Source: Streptomyces sp. NBC_00250 (GTDB taxonomy: Bacteria; Actinomycetota; Actinomycetes; Streptomycetales; Streptomycetaceae). Taken from it: a stretch of 64,000 bases of DNA. Position 1 is the stretch's first letter, and each line of letters opens with the position of its first letter. Below are positions 17,139 to 26,065 of the stretch, one piece after another. Location of the stretch: assembly GCF_036192275.1 (NCBI RefSeq), contig NZ_CP108088.1:868001-932000 (forward strand). The letters are read 5' to 3'. Position numbers and translations under genes: made by a program. The notes beneath the pieces are model-generated. The model was not told the DNA's origin. It searched no databases and saw only the letters and a list, made by a program, of their open reading frames with translations.

Positions 17139-17495
17139 TCAGCGGCGGGCCAACTGCCGCTCGCCGTTCGGCCCCGGCTGGTAGGGCAGGCCGTAGTGCT
17201 GGAAGACGGCTTCCTCGTCCTCGAAGGGCAGCACATCGTCCATGCCGATCGAAGGGCAGTCCTTCACCAGCGCCTTGTCGTGGGCGACCTTCACATAGCC
17301 CGGCCCGACGATCGCCCCGTCCAGCGGGACGAAGACCAGACGGTGGCGGGTGGGCAGGCCGATCTGGACCGTGACCATGGCCGGCTCGTCGGTGCTGGTG
17401 TCCACGTAGACGGCCTCCAGCACTCCGATCCTGTGCCCTCCGGCGTCGAGCACGTCGTGGGTACGCCACTCACGGATATCCGCCATCCCGATCAT
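17139..17495 (-). CDS. PRC-barrel domain protein
   Basis: A 118-residue cytoplasmic protein. The start at 17495 has AAGGGG six bases upstream; a second ATG three codons on is possible. Residues about 5-75 form a PRC-barrel (REWRTHDVLDAGGHRIGVLE, VYVDTSTDEPAMVTVQIGL, RLVFVPLDGAIVGPGYVKV), a small beta-barrel that mediates binding to other proteins or membranes. The C-terminus ends VFQHYGLPYQPG, usual in Streptomyces members. Probably co-transcribed with the 55-aa membrane protein. Stress-related function is inferred from typical context only. Confidence 0.85.
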   Translation of the reverse strand: MIGMADIREWRTHDVLDAGGHRIGVLEAVYVDTSTDEPAMVTVQIGLPTRHRLVFVPLDGAIVGPGYVKVAHDKALVKDCPSIGMDDVLPFEDEEAVFQHYGLPYQPGPNGERQLARR

Positions 17496-17699
17496 CCTGA
17501 GCCCCTTCGGCCGTTTACATGCCCGATGTGGCCTGCTCACCCCTCCCAGCCTGACTCCTCCCCGCCTCCGACACCAGCGCAGCCGCTTCCGGCCTCCGAT
17601 GCCGTTCCTCGGGCCGCCAGGCGGCGGCCGTGTGGACAGCTGTTGCTCCTGGCGGGCCGGTACGTTTCTGCGGCGTACCGCCCGGCACCGTGTCCCTGA

Positions 17700-18263
17700 T
17701 CAGTTGGTTTCCGTCAATGCCGTGCGCGCGGTGGTGAGGATCTCCTCGGAGAGCGGGGAGCCCTTGGTGGCCCGGGCCAGGACGAGTGCGCCGACCATCG
17801 TGCACAGTCGCGTGATGCCGTCCTGGCCGCCCTCGGTGGCGAGCCACTCGGCGAAGTCACTCACTCCCTCGGTGTAGACGCGGCGGGCCTCGCGATCTCC
17901 GGGTTCGCGCGCCATGTCGCCGGCGAGTGCGGCGGCGGGACACCCGTCCGCTGCACTATCGCGGTGCTTGATGGAGAGGTAGGTGTCGATCAGCTCCTGC
18001 TGGGCGGCGTCACGCTGCCCTGCATGCTGCTCGAGTCCGTCGTTGCGGAGCCGGGTGAGTTCGTCGAACGCATGGGCAGTGGCTTCGTCGATGAGTGCCT
18101 CCTTGGAGGCGAACTGCTTGTAGAAGCCGCCGTGGGTCAGGCCGGACGCCTTCATGAGGTCGGCGACGCTGACGTGGGTGCCCTGCTCCCGGAACAGCCG
18201 GGAGGCGGTTTCCACGACCCGCCGACGGTTCTCCTCCGCTTGCGCCTGCGATACACGGCCCAT
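17700..18263 (-). CDS. TetR-family repressor of the adjacent SDR gene
   Basis: A 187-residue protein; the ATG at 18263 follows GGGAGGT. Residues about 10-57 form the TetR helix-turn-helix (RRRVVETASRLFREQGTHVS, VADLMKASGLTHGGFYKQFA). The ligand domain carries DGCPAAALAGDMAREPGDRE, a signature of the TetR group that often controls oxidoreductases for reactive small molecules (YxaF/LmrA/AcrR-like). It diverges from the SDR gene with a 112-base gap containing two inverted repeats, so repression of both genes is likely. The inducer is unknown. Confidence 0.88.
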   Translation of the reverse strand: MGRVSQAQAEENRRRVVETASRLFREQGTHVSVADLMKASGLTHGGFYKQFASKEALIDEATAHAFDELTRLRNDGLEQHAGQRDAAQQELIDTYLSIKHRDSAADGCPAAALAGDMAREPGDREARRVYTEGVSDFAEWLATEGGQDGITRLCTMVGALVLARATKGSPLSEEILTTARTALTETN

Positions 18264-18280
18264 CAGCCACCTCCCAATTG

Positions 18281-18296
18281 GATGTCGTTTGACATC
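18281..18296. promoter_or_regulatory. Inverted repeat, candidate TetR operator
   Basis: GATGTC-GTTT-GACATC: perfect 6-base arms, 4-base spacer, 18 bases upstream of the TetR start codon. Confidence 0.55.
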
Positions 18297-18312
18297 TATC
18301 ATAGACCGAGAG

Positions 18313-18334
18313 TTAGATTGCAACCGTAATCTAA
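18313..18334. promoter_or_regulatory. Second inverted repeat, candidate operator
   Basis: TTAGATT-8 bases-AATCTAA: perfect 7-base arms, unusually AT-rich for this DNA. It lies 42 bases before the SDR start, where the promoter of either gene could be. Confidence 0.55.
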
Positions 18335-18375
18335 TTAGCGCGGGTCGCTCGATGCCCGCAACGTTGGGAGTAGGC

Positions 18376-19062
18376 ATGGAACTGAAGGACGCGGTCGCGG
18401 TGGTCACCGGCGCCAACCGGGGGCTCGGGCGACAGCTGGCCGCCCAGCTCGTGGAGCGCGGAGCGACGGTGTACGCGGCGGCCCGCCGCCCCGAGACGGT
18501 GGACCTGCCCGGCGTCATCCCGCTGCGGCTGGACGTGACGGACGAGGAGTCGATCCGGGCCGCGGCCCGCACCGCGTCCGACGCGACGCTGCTGGTGAAC
18601 AACGCGGGCATCTCCACCGCCACGCCGCTGATCGCGGGAGGCCTGGACGCGGTACGCCTGGAGATGGAGACGAACTTCTTCGGTCCGCTCGCCGTAACGC
18701 GGGCCTTCGCCCCCGTCATCGAGGGCAACGGCGGCGGCGCCGTGCTCAACGTCCTGTCCGTCCTGTCCTGGCTGCACCCGGCCGACCTCGGGTCCTACGC
18801 CGCGGCCAAGGCCGCGGCATGGGCCCTGACCGACGCGACCCGGGAGGAACTGGCACCCCGCGGCATCACCGTCTCGGCGCTGCACGTCGGATACATGGAC
18901 ACCGACATGGCAGCAGGCGTTCCCGCCGATCAGAAAGCCGACCCCGCCGATGTCGCCGCACAGGCCCTGCACGGCATCGAGACGGGACTGCCCGAGATCC
19001 TCGCCGATGAGACCACCCGGTACGTCAGGCAGAGCCTGGCCTCTTCACCGAATGCGGCGTGA
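18376..19062 (+). CDS. Short-chain dehydrogenase/reductase (SDR)
   Basis: A 228-residue classical SDR. NAD(P)-binding motif VVTGANRGLGRQLA near the N-terminus, then LRLDVTDEES, NNAGIST, and the catalytic Ser in VLSVLSWL with Y-x-x-x-K in YAAAKAAAW. The end PEILADETTRYVRQSLASSP is typical of the clade. Arg residues after the second beta strand (AAARRPE) favour NADP(H). The substrate is unknown. It is divergent from its TetR regulator and followed by an aldo-keto reductase relic and a zinc-free quinone-reductase-type gene, all redox enzymes. Confidence 0.88.
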   Translation: MELKDAVAVVTGANRGLGRQLAAQLVERGATVYAAARRPETVDLPGVIPLRLDVTDEESIRAAARTASDATLLVNNAGISTATPLIAGGLDAVRLEMETNFFGPLAVTRAFAPVIEGNGGGAVLNVLSVLSWLHPADLGSYAAAKAAAWALTDATREELAPRGITVSALHVGYMDTDMAAGVPADQKADPADVAAQALHGIETGLPEILADETTRYVRQSLASSPNAA

Positions 19063-19111
19063 GACACGTCCCGCCCCCTTCCCCTGCCAGCCCCCTCTGT
19101 GAGGACACCTG

Positions 19112-19353
19112 ATGCGTTACACGACCTTCGGACGCCGGACCGGACAGCCCGATCATCGGGCCGCGATCTCACCCAGCTCGACCACTACCTGGGCGCGCTC
19201 GACGTCCACCTGACGCCGCAGCAGTTCGCCCGGCTGTCGGAGGTCAGCGCGGTGCCCCTCGGAGTTCCTCACGAGGCGATCACCGGATCCCTGAGCGGCA
19301 TCCAGGGAGGCGACACCAGCCGCGTCATCGCCCCGGCCGCGCCGGTGAGCTGA
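19112..19353 (+). pseudogene. Aldo/keto reductase relic, middle deleted
   Basis: It opens MRYTTFGRRTG, the start of many aldo/keto reductases. After a shift it ends with QLDHYLGALDVHLTPQQFAR LSEVSAVPLGVPHE split over two frames, the typical C-terminus. About 250 central residues with the Tyr/Lys/Asp/His tetrad are gone. It sits where an operon partner of the SDR would be expected. Confidence 0.65.
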
Positions 19354-19475
19354 CACCTCCCGCATCGGCGACGGGCCCCGAAGGGCTGAAGCAAGTGCCA
19401 CAAAATGTCTCGTACTGGGAGAAGCCCAGGAGAGACAGGGATCCCGCCCCATGCGGACGGGCAACGGAGACGACG

Positions 19476-20480
19476 ATGAAGACCTTCATGATCGAGCGGT
19501 ACGACGACAAGGCCGGTGTGCGCGCCGCCGATATGCCCGACCCGCAGGTGGGCGCCGACGACGTCCTGGTCCGGATCCACGCGGCGAGCGTCAACCCGCT
19601 GGACCTCAAGATCCGCGACGGGGACCTCAAGGCGATCCTGCCGTACCGTCTCCCGCTCATCCTGGGCAACGACCTCGCCGGGACGGTGGTCCAGGTCGGA
19701 TCGGCCGTCACACGGTTCGCGGTGGGCGACGAGGTCTACGCCCGGCCCGACCAGGACCGCATCGGCACGTTCGCCGAACTCATCGCCGTCCACCAGGACG
19801 ACGTGGCGATCAAACCGGCCACCCTCACCATGGAGGAAGCCGCGTCACTCCCCCTGGTCGCCCTCACCTCCTGGCAGGCCCTGGTCGAACGGGCGCACGT
19901 GCAGCCAGGCCAGAAGGTCCTGATCCACGCGGGCTCCGGCGGCCTGGGCACCATCGCCGTCCAGCTGGCGAAGGCGCTGGGCGCGCACGTGGCCGCCACC
20001 GCGAGCACGGCCAAGGTCGACCTGGTGAAGGACCTCGGCGCGGACATCGTCGTCGACTACAAGAAGCAGGACTTCGAGACGGTCCTCCACGACTACGACG
20101 TCGTCCTGGACAGCCTCGGCGGCGAGACGCTCGAGAAGTCCCTGCGGGTACTCAAGCCCGGCGGGAAGGTCATCAGCGTCGCAGGCCCTCCCGACGCCGC
20201 CTTCGCCCGCGAGCTGGACGCCAACGCGATCCTCCGGCTGGCGATGCGCGCGCTGAGCTTCAAGACCCGGCGCCGCGCCAAGCGCCGCCACGTGACGTAT
20301 TCGTTCCTGTTCATGAAGGCCGGCGGCGACCAGCTGCGCAAACTCACGGCGCTCATCGAAGCAGGAAAGATCCGTCCCGTCGTCGACCGAGTCTTCCCAT
20401 TCGATCAGACCCGGGAAGCCATGGAGCACGTCGAGAAGGGCCGCGCCAAGGCCGGCAAGGTCGTCGTCACGATGGCCTGA
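19476..20480 (+). CDS. Zinc-independent medium-chain oxidoreductase (quinone reductase type)
   Basis: A 334-residue MDR enzyme with a GGAG site upstream. The GroES-like N-domain contains HAASVNPLDLKIRDGDLKA and the substrate-side block ILGNDLAGTVVQVGSAVTRF. The Rossmann domain has the AxxGxxG-type motif HAGSGGLGTIAVQLAKALGA. No structural-zinc Cys or catalytic-zinc ligands are seen, so it belongs to the quinone oxidoreductase/enoyl reductase branch using NADPH. Probably cytoplasmic and part of the TetR/SDR redox group. The substrate is unknown. Confidence 0.88.
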   Translation: MKTFMIERYDDKAGVRAADMPDPQVGADDVLVRIHAASVNPLDLKIRDGDLKAILPYRLPLILGNDLAGTVVQVGSAVTRFAVGDEVYARPDQDRIGTFAELIAVHQDDVAIKPATLTMEEAASLPLVALTSWQALVERAHVQPGQKVLIHAGSGGLGTIAVQLAKALGAHVAATASTAKVDLVKDLGADIVVDYKKQDFETVLHDYDVVLDSLGGETLEKSLRVLKPGGKVISVAGPPDAAFARELDANAILRLAMRALSFKTRRRAKRRHVTYSFLFMKAGGDQLRKLTALIEAGKIRPVVDRVFPFDQTREAMEHVEKGRAKAGKVVVTMA

Positions 20481-20483
20481 CCC

Positions 20484-20611
20484 GTTCCGTGTCCGTGCGC
20501 GGCGTCGACTTCGTCTACCGGCAGCTCGGCCCGCAGGTCGGCGTACCGCTGATCCTCCCCCACCGCCTGGCCGCGGTCCTGGACGACTGGGACCCACGCC
20601 TCATGTGCTGA
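20484..20611 (+). pseudogene. Alpha/beta hydrolase N-terminal stub
   Basis: It reads VSVRGVDFVYRQLGPQVGVP, LILPHRLAAVLDDWDPRL, then a stop. This is the beta-strand start of haloperoxidase/epoxide-hydrolase-type hydrolases (normally VLLHHLTAVLDDWDP). Only 40 residues remain and no nucleophile, so it is a truncated relic. It ends one base before the convergent PadR stop. Confidence 0.6.
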
Positions 20612-21235
20612 TCAGGAGCCGCCCTGCTCGCCAATGGCTGCGCGACCGCGGTAGGGGGCTCTGCTCGGGGCCTGGCCTGCCGCGACCTCCGCCTTGGCGA
20701 GGGTGAGCTGAAGCCACGCGATGTAAGCGGCGGTGCTGCTGTAGCCGAATTCGTGGGCCGAGAGCTGGATGGCGCGTGCCCACGCGAGGTCGATCTCGGG
20801 GACCGGGTCCAATGGGATGGTGGTGAAGTCCATCCATCCGGTTTCGCGGAGTCGGGCGAGTCGGTAGTCGAGTTCGGTGCGGAGGATTTCGACGGTGAGC
20901 TCGGGGCCGAGCTGTCCGGCGAAGAGGAACCGGAGTTTGAAGTCGGGGTCCATGGGGCGTGGAGACGGTTCGTACGGTGCGCGGGCCCACGCCAGGAGTT
21001 CGTCGCGGCCTGCGTCGGTGAGCCGGTAGACCTTGGCGTCGGGTTTGCCGTCGCGGGGGTCGACCGCGAACTCCGCCCAGCCGTTGGCTACGAGGCGGGG
21101 CAGGACCCGGTAGATCTGGGGCAGTTGCACGCCGTAGCCGATGTACTTGCCCGGGCCGTCCATCCACTTGCGCATGTCGTAGCCCGAGAGCGGGCGCAGG
21201 GCCAGCAGGCCGAGAATGACGTGTTCCAGACGCAT
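20612..21235 (-). CDS. PadR-family regulator of the sulfatase/FGE locus
   Basis: A 207-residue protein beginning MRLEHVILGLLALRPLSGYD with wing LPQIYRVLPRLVANGWAEFA and the C-terminal alpha domain ending YIAWLQLTLAKAEVAAGQAP. It is strikingly similar to the PadR at 11164-11838 over its full length. It follows the FGE gene by 61 bases on the same strand, so both are probably transcribed together from the divergent FGE-sulfatase promoter region. Likely a repressor of the two sulfatases, FGE and MFS; the signal may be a sulfated metabolite (inference). Confidence 0.88.
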   Translation of the reverse strand: MRLEHVILGLLALRPLSGYDMRKWMDGPGKYIGYGVQLPQIYRVLPRLVANGWAEFAVDPRDGKPDAKVYRLTDAGRDELLAWARAPYEPSPRPMDPDFKLRFLFAGQLGPELTVEILRTELDYRLARLRETGWMDFTTIPLDPVPEIDLAWARAIQLSAHEFGYSSTAAYIAWLQLTLAKAEVAAGQAPSRAPYRGRAAIGEQGGS

Positions 21236-21296
21236 GGCGGGTCCTCAACAGAGCGGGGTCGGTACGGATTGCTTCAGGGGCCGGTTGGGGGGCGGC

Positions 21297-22307
21297 TCAC
21301 CGTAGTGCATCCGCCGGGGCGGGCCGCTTGTCCTCGGTGAGGTCGCGGGCGATCCGGAAGCCGCAGTTGCCGGCGGAGGACTCGGGGGTGTTGGCGGAGC
21401 GGGCGGCGAGCCGGTAGCGGTTGCAGTAGCTGTCGTGGCAGAGGTAGGAGCCGCCCCGGGTGACACGCGCGGAACCGGTGCGCGGGCCGAGCGGGTTGTG
21501 CCGGGGCGAGCGACGGTAGTAGGCCGGGGAGAACCAGTCGGCGCACCACTCCCAGACGTTGCCGGCCGTCTCGTACAGGCCGTGTTCGTTGGGCGGGTAG
21601 GAACGTACGGGCGCTGTGGTGAGGTGGCCGTCGCTCAGGGTGTTGTGGGTGGGGAAGGTGCCGTGCCAGATGTTGCACCGGTCCTCGCCGTCAGGGGTGA
21701 GCGTGTCGCCCCAGGGGTAGCGGCGGCCGCGGTGTCCGCCCCTGGCCGCGTACTCCCATTCGGCCTCGCTGGGCAGGCGGCCACCGGCCCAGCGGCAGTA
21801 GGCGACGGCGTCGTCCCAGGACACGTGCACGACGGGATGGTCAGGGATCTCCTCCCAGTGGGAGAGCGGTCCGGCGGGGTGGGCCCAGTCGGCGCCGGCG
21901 ACGTCGAGCCACCACGGGGTACGGGGAGCGCGCCCCAGGACGTCCCGGACCCGGGCGCGCAGGGCGAGGTGGAAGACGGCGGACGAGCCGTAGCGCTCGG
22001 CGTCCGTGCGGTGGCCGGTCGCGGCGGCGAAGGCGGCGAACTGGGCGTTGGTGACCGCGGTGGCGGCGATGGCGAAGGGGGCCAGCTCCACCCGGTGCAC
22101 GGGCTGCTCCCCGTCCGACGGGTATCCCTCGCCGAAGCAGTCGCCCATCAAGAACTCCCCACCGGGAAGGGCCACGAACTCCGCCCCCTCCGCCCCTTTC
22201 GACCGGCTCTCCGGCCGAGCGGCGGGCGGGGTGGGTACGGACGGCACCGGCAGGAGTGTCGTGTGCGTGTGCACGGCCGTGCGGCCCGGGGTGCAACAGC
22301 TGTCCAT
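21297..22307 (-). CDS. Formylglycine-generating enzyme (sulfatase-modifying factor)
   Basis: A 336-residue protein; the start at 22307 is fixed by GAGGAGAAG. The FGE-sulfatase fold begins EFVALPGGEFLMGDCFGEGY, then VHVSWDDAVAYCRWAGGRLP, SEAEWEYAARGG, YPWGD and AGNVWEWCADWF. The catalytic block RGGSYLCHDSYCNRYR holds Cys290 and Cys295, matching the copper-binding pair C272/C277 of the Streptomyces coelicolor enzyme. It oxidises the Cys of C-x-P-x-R in sulfatases to C-alpha-formylglycine using O2 in the cytoplasm. It is divergent from two sulfatases that both carry that motif, which are surely its clients. Confidence 0.95.
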   Translation of the reverse strand: MDSCCTPGRTAVHTHTTLLPVPSVPTPPAARPESRSKGAEGAEFVALPGGEFLMGDCFGEGYPSDGEQPVHRVELAPFAIAATAVTNAQFAAFAAATGHRTDAERYGSSAVFHLALRARVRDVLGRAPRTPWWLDVAGADWAHPAGPLSHWEEIPDHPVVHVSWDDAVAYCRWAGGRLPSEAEWEYAARGGHRGRRYPWGDTLTPDGEDRCNIWHGTFPTHNTLSDGHLTTAPVRSYPPNEHGLYETAGNVWEWCADWFSPAYYRRSPRHNPLGPRTGSARVTRGGSYLCHDSYCNRYRLAARSANTPESSAGNCGFRIARDLTEDKRPAPADALR

Positions 22308-22591
22308 GGCCGACTTCTCCTCGCTCCCCGGCTGCGGCTCCGGGACGCCTTCATATGTACGCCAGAACTCATGGCCCGGCAAGCCTGAGAGGTTGGCGAC
22401 CTCTCCGCCAGAGAACGCAAGCAGCGAAGTGATGCGGGAATATTTCAAGTGCGAGAACTGCGGTGCGACATCTTGACACCTTCGGCAACAGCCCTGAAAC
22501 CTGAGGGGCATAGCTGCTGGCGCACATATGTCCTCGAGCGCTTATCGGATGCCGGCCGCATGCGGCTCCCGCCTTCCCCCCGGAGTTCCCC

Positions 22592-24187
22592 TTGCGCATC
22601 ATCTATGTGGACGTCGACACCCTGCGGGCCGACCACACCACCCCGTACGGCTACCACCGGCCCACCACGCCCCACCTCCAGGAGCTCGCCGACAAGTCGG
22701 TCGTCTTCGACCGCTACTACTGCTCCGACTCGCCCTGCCTGCCGTCCCGGACCGCTCTGACCAGCGGACAGTTCGGGATCACGAACGGCGTGATCGGCCA
22801 CTACGGTGCCGACGCCCAGTTCCGGCTCGACTCCGGCCACGGCCCCGAACCCGACCGGCCGCTCCTCGGCCAACGCCTCCAGCTCGACGGCTACTACACC
22901 GCGGCCGTCTCCGTCTTCGCCGAGCGCCACCGCGCGTACTGGTTCCACGGCAACTTCCGCGAGTCCGTCCGCGCCACCGGCAACTGGGGCGACGAGGACG
23001 CCGCCGACGTCAACCGCGTCGCCCTCGACTGGATCCGCAGGCACGCCGAGGACGACGACTGGTACCTCCACCTCACCTACTGGGATCCGCACACCGACTA
23101 CACCCAGCCCGCCGAGTGGACCGAACGCATGGCGGCCTCCGCCCCTGTGCAGTCCTGGCCGGACGAGCAGACGATCCGGGAGCACGCCGAGATCTACGGC
23201 CCGCGCAGCGCCCTTGACCTGCACTACTCGCTCTCCAGCGGCGGCGGCACCTCGCCCGTGCCGCACAACATGCCCGACGCGATCCGTTCCCGCGCCGACT
23301 TCGAGCATCTGATCAACGGCTTCGACGGCGCCATCGCCTACTGGGACCACCACTTCGGACGGCTCCTGGCCACTCTGGAGGAGCTGGGCATCGCGGACGA
23401 GACGGCGATCGTCGTCAGCGCCGACCACGGCGAGGCGTTCGGCGAGCACGGCATGTACGCGGAACACGGGCTGGCCACGGAGTCCGTCCAGCGGATCCCC
23501 CTCGTCGTGTACTGGCCCGGGGTCACCGACACCCTTCCGGAAGACGCCCGCCGCAACGACTCCCTGCTGTACAACATCGACCTGGCACCCACCCTGTGCG
23601 ACCTGCTCGGCCTCGACGTACCCGAGGGCTGGCAGGGCAGCTCCTTCGCGGACGCGGTACGCGGCGAGGAGACCGACTCCCGGCCGTACCTGGTCCTCGG
23701 CCACGGCGCGCACACCTACCAGCGTGCCGTCCGCACCCGCGACCACCTCTACATCCGCACCTACCACCCCGGCTGCTTCAAGACGGCCTGGGAGCAGTTG
23801 TACGACGTCACCGACGACCCGTACCTGACCCACGACCTCCTGGACGAGGAGCCCGCTCTCGCCGGGACGATGCGCTCCCACCTGGCCGAGTGGTGGCACG
23901 AGCACGCCGGCCGCCCCGGCTGTCTGCCCGACCCGATGCTGAGCAATCTCCAGGCCGGGCCTGTCTACTACGCCGATCCCACCCGGTACGCCCGGCATCT
24001 GCGCGACACCGGCCGGTCCCACCTGGCCGAGGACCTGGAACAGCGTCTGGCCGTACCCCGTGCCTCGGTGCCGGTCCCCTGGCACGCACCGGCACCGCCG
24101 CGTTCCGCGGAGCTCTTCGGGCGGTGGAAGGAGATCTTCCAGGAACGCGCCACCAAGAAGGCGACAGAAGGGAAGTCCGTCCGATGA
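22592..24187 (+). CDS. Type I sulfatase 1
   Basis: A 531-residue cytoplasmic sulfatase (no signal peptide). The start is a TTG with GGAG eight bases upstream. It begins MRIIYVDVDTLRADHTTPYG (first metal ligands), then the formylglycine site SPCLPSRTALTSG with Cys49 and Arg53, the substrate/metal block WYLHLTYWDPHTDYTQP, and VVSADHGEAFGEHGMYAEHG with the last Asp-His metal pair. It overlaps the next sulfatase by ATGA. The substrate may be a small imported organosulfate, since the enzyme is intracellular and an MFS transporter is in the locus (inference). Length is normal for the family. Confidence 0.93.
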   Translation: MRIIYVDVDTLRADHTTPYGYHRPTTPHLQELADKSVVFDRYYCSDSPCLPSRTALTSGQFGITNGVIGHYGADAQFRLDSGHGPEPDRPLLGQRLQLDGYYTAAVSVFAERHRAYWFHGNFRESVRATGNWGDEDAADVNRVALDWIRRHAEDDDWYLHLTYWDPHTDYTQPAEWTERMAASAPVQSWPDEQTIREHAEIYGPRSALDLHYSLSSGGGTSPVPHNMPDAIRSRADFEHLINGFDGAIAYWDHHFGRLLATLEELGIADETAIVVSADHGEAFGEHGMYAEHGLATESVQRIPLVVYWPGVTDTLPEDARRNDSLLYNIDLAPTLCDLLGLDVPEGWQGSSFADAVRGEETDSRPYLVLGHGAHTYQRAVRTRDHLYIRTYHPGCFKTAWEQLYDVTDDPYLTHDLLDEEPALAGTMRSHLAEWWHEHAGRPGCLPDPMLSNLQAGPVYYADPTRYARHLRDTGRSHLAEDLEQRLAVPRASVPVPWHAPAPPRSAELFGRWKEIFQERATKKATEGKSVR

Positions 24188-25950
24188 GGGCGATCATGGT
24201 GATGTTCGACAGTCTCAACCGGCGCATGCTGCCGCCGTACGGCGGAGACTGGACGCACGCCCCGAACTTCGCGCGGCTCGCCGAGCGCACGGTGACCTTC
24301 GACAAGGCGTACGCGGGGTCGATGCCGTGCATGCCGGCCCGCCGCGAACTGCACACGGGGCGCTACAACTTCCTTCACCGAAGCTGGGGGCCCCTGGAGC
24401 CGTTCGACGACTCGATGCCCGAACTGCTCAAGCAGAACGGCGTGTACACCCATCTGGCCAGCGACCACCCGCACTACTGGGAGGACGGTGGCGCCACCTA
24501 CCACGGCCGGTACAACTCCTGGGAGTTCTTCCGCGGGCAGGAGGGCGACCCGTGGAAGGGGCAGGTGGCCGATCCGGAGATGCCCGAGGACCTGAAGCGG
24601 ATGCGCTCGGCCGTGTACCGGCAGGACTGGGTGAACCGCCCTCACATGGCGACCGAGGACCGGCATCCGCAGACCCTCACCTTCGACGCCGGCCTGGAGT
24701 TCCTCCGGACGAACAAGGACGCGGACCGGTGGTTCGTCCAGATCGAGACCTTCGACCCGCACGAGCCGTTCTTCTCCCACCAGCGGTACAAGGACCTCTA
24801 TCCGCACGCGTACGACGGGCCGCACTTCGACTGGCCCGACTACAAGCAGGTGGTGGAGACGGACGAACAGGTCGCCCATGCCGGTTACGAGTACGCCGCC
24901 CTGCTCTCCATGTGCGACCACTCGCTCGGCCGGGTCCTCGATGCCATGGACGAGTACGGCCTGTGGGACGACACGCTCCTGATCGTCAACACCGACCACG
25001 GTCTGCTGCTCGGCGAGAAGGGCTGGTGGGGCAAGTCGGTCCAGCCCTGGTACAACGAGCTGGTCCATCTGCCGCTGTTCGTCTGGGACCCGCGCGCCGG
25101 CGGCGCGGGCGAGCGGCGCGACACCCTGGTGCAGACCATCGACCTCGCCCCCACGCTCCTGGAGTACTTCGGCGTCGAGCGCCCGGCCGACATGCAGGGC
25201 GCACCGCTGCCCGTCTGCGCCGCCGACGCCCCCGTGCGCGAGGCCGGCCTCTTCGGCATCCACGGCGGTCATGTGAACGTCACGGACGGACGGTATGTGT
25301 ACATGCGCGCCCCCGCCTCCCCAGGCAACACCCCCCTGCAAGAGCACACGTTGATGCCGACGCACATGCGCGGCCGCTTCACCCCCGCCGAACTCGCCGA
25401 CGTGGAGCTGGCCGAGCCGTTCGGCTTCACCAAGGGCGTCCGCACCCTGCGAGTGCCGGGCCGAACCTTCGTCAATCCGTACCACCACGGCAGCCTGCTC
25501 TTCGACCTGGAGAACGACCCCGAGCAGCTGGAGCCGCTCGTCGACGACGAGGTGGAGCTGCGGCTCGCGACGCTGCTGGTGGAGCTGATGCGGGATACGG
25601 AGGCGCCGCCCAGTCAGTACGAACGTCTCGGCCTGCCCGCCGAGGGTCCTGTGACCGGTGCGCACCTCCTCGTACGGACCCAGCGCGATCAGGCCCAGCG
25701 GGCCGCGGTGCCGTTGCCGCGTGCCGAGGACTATCCGGAAGGGCGGTTGTCCCTGCGGACGCCGGTCGCGACGCTGATCGGCGATCCGGTGGCTCTGGAG
25801 GTGCTCAAGCGGCATCTGCCCGGGATCGCCGACTCGGAACTCCTGCAGTTCCTGGGGCCGACCCCGCTCATCGACATCGCCGCGATGTCGGGCGGAATGA
25901 TCCCGCCCGACCGGCTTCGCCTGGTCGCCGAGGAGCTCGCGAAACTCTGA
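24184..25950 (+). CDS. Type I sulfatase 2
   Basis: A 588-residue intracellular sulfatase, translationally coupled (ATGA) to sulfatase 1. Formylglycine site GSMPCMPARRELHTGRYN (Cys49, Arg53), metal blocks VMFDSLNRR and LIVNTDHGLLLGEKGWWGKS, and WFVQIETFDPHEPFFSHQ. After about residue 440 it carries a C-terminal extension of about 140 residues (LRTPVATLIGDPVALEVLKR, ending IPPDRLRLVAEELAKL), absent from sulfatase 1, with no known domain. The two sulfatases probably act on related sulfate esters in sequence. Modified by the adjacent FGE. Confidence 0.92.
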   Translation: MRAIMVMFDSLNRRMLPPYGGDWTHAPNFARLAERTVTFDKAYAGSMPCMPARRELHTGRYNFLHRSWGPLEPFDDSMPELLKQNGVYTHLASDHPHYWEDGGATYHGRYNSWEFFRGQEGDPWKGQVADPEMPEDLKRMRSAVYRQDWVNRPHMATEDRHPQTLTFDAGLEFLRTNKDADRWFVQIETFDPHEPFFSHQRYKDLYPHAYDGPHFDWPDYKQVVETDEQVAHAGYEYAALLSMCDHSLGRVLDAMDEYGLWDDTLLIVNTDHGLLLGEKGWWGKSVQPWYNELVHLPLFVWDPRAGGAGERRDTLVQTIDLAPTLLEYFGVERPADMQGAPLPVCAADAPVREAGLFGIHGGHVNVTDGRYVYMRAPASPGNTPLQEHTLMPTHMRGRFTPAELADVELAEPFGFTKGVRTLRVPGRTFVNPYHHGSLLFDLENDPEQLEPLVDDEVELRLATLLVELMRDTEAPPSQYERLGLPAEGPVTGAHLLVRTQRDQAQRAAVPLPRAEDYPEGRLSLRTPVATLIGDPVALEVLKRHLPGIADSELLQFLGPTPLIDIAAMSGGMIPPDRLRLVAEELAKL

Positions 25951-26065
25951 GGCCCGGTCGTCAGAACACGGATGAACGCCGGTGACGGGGCGGCTACCCC
26001 GTCATCGGCCTGCCTTTCCTCCCCCGCCCATCCTGCGAAGAACGAGACGAAGAAGAGGTGGCGTC

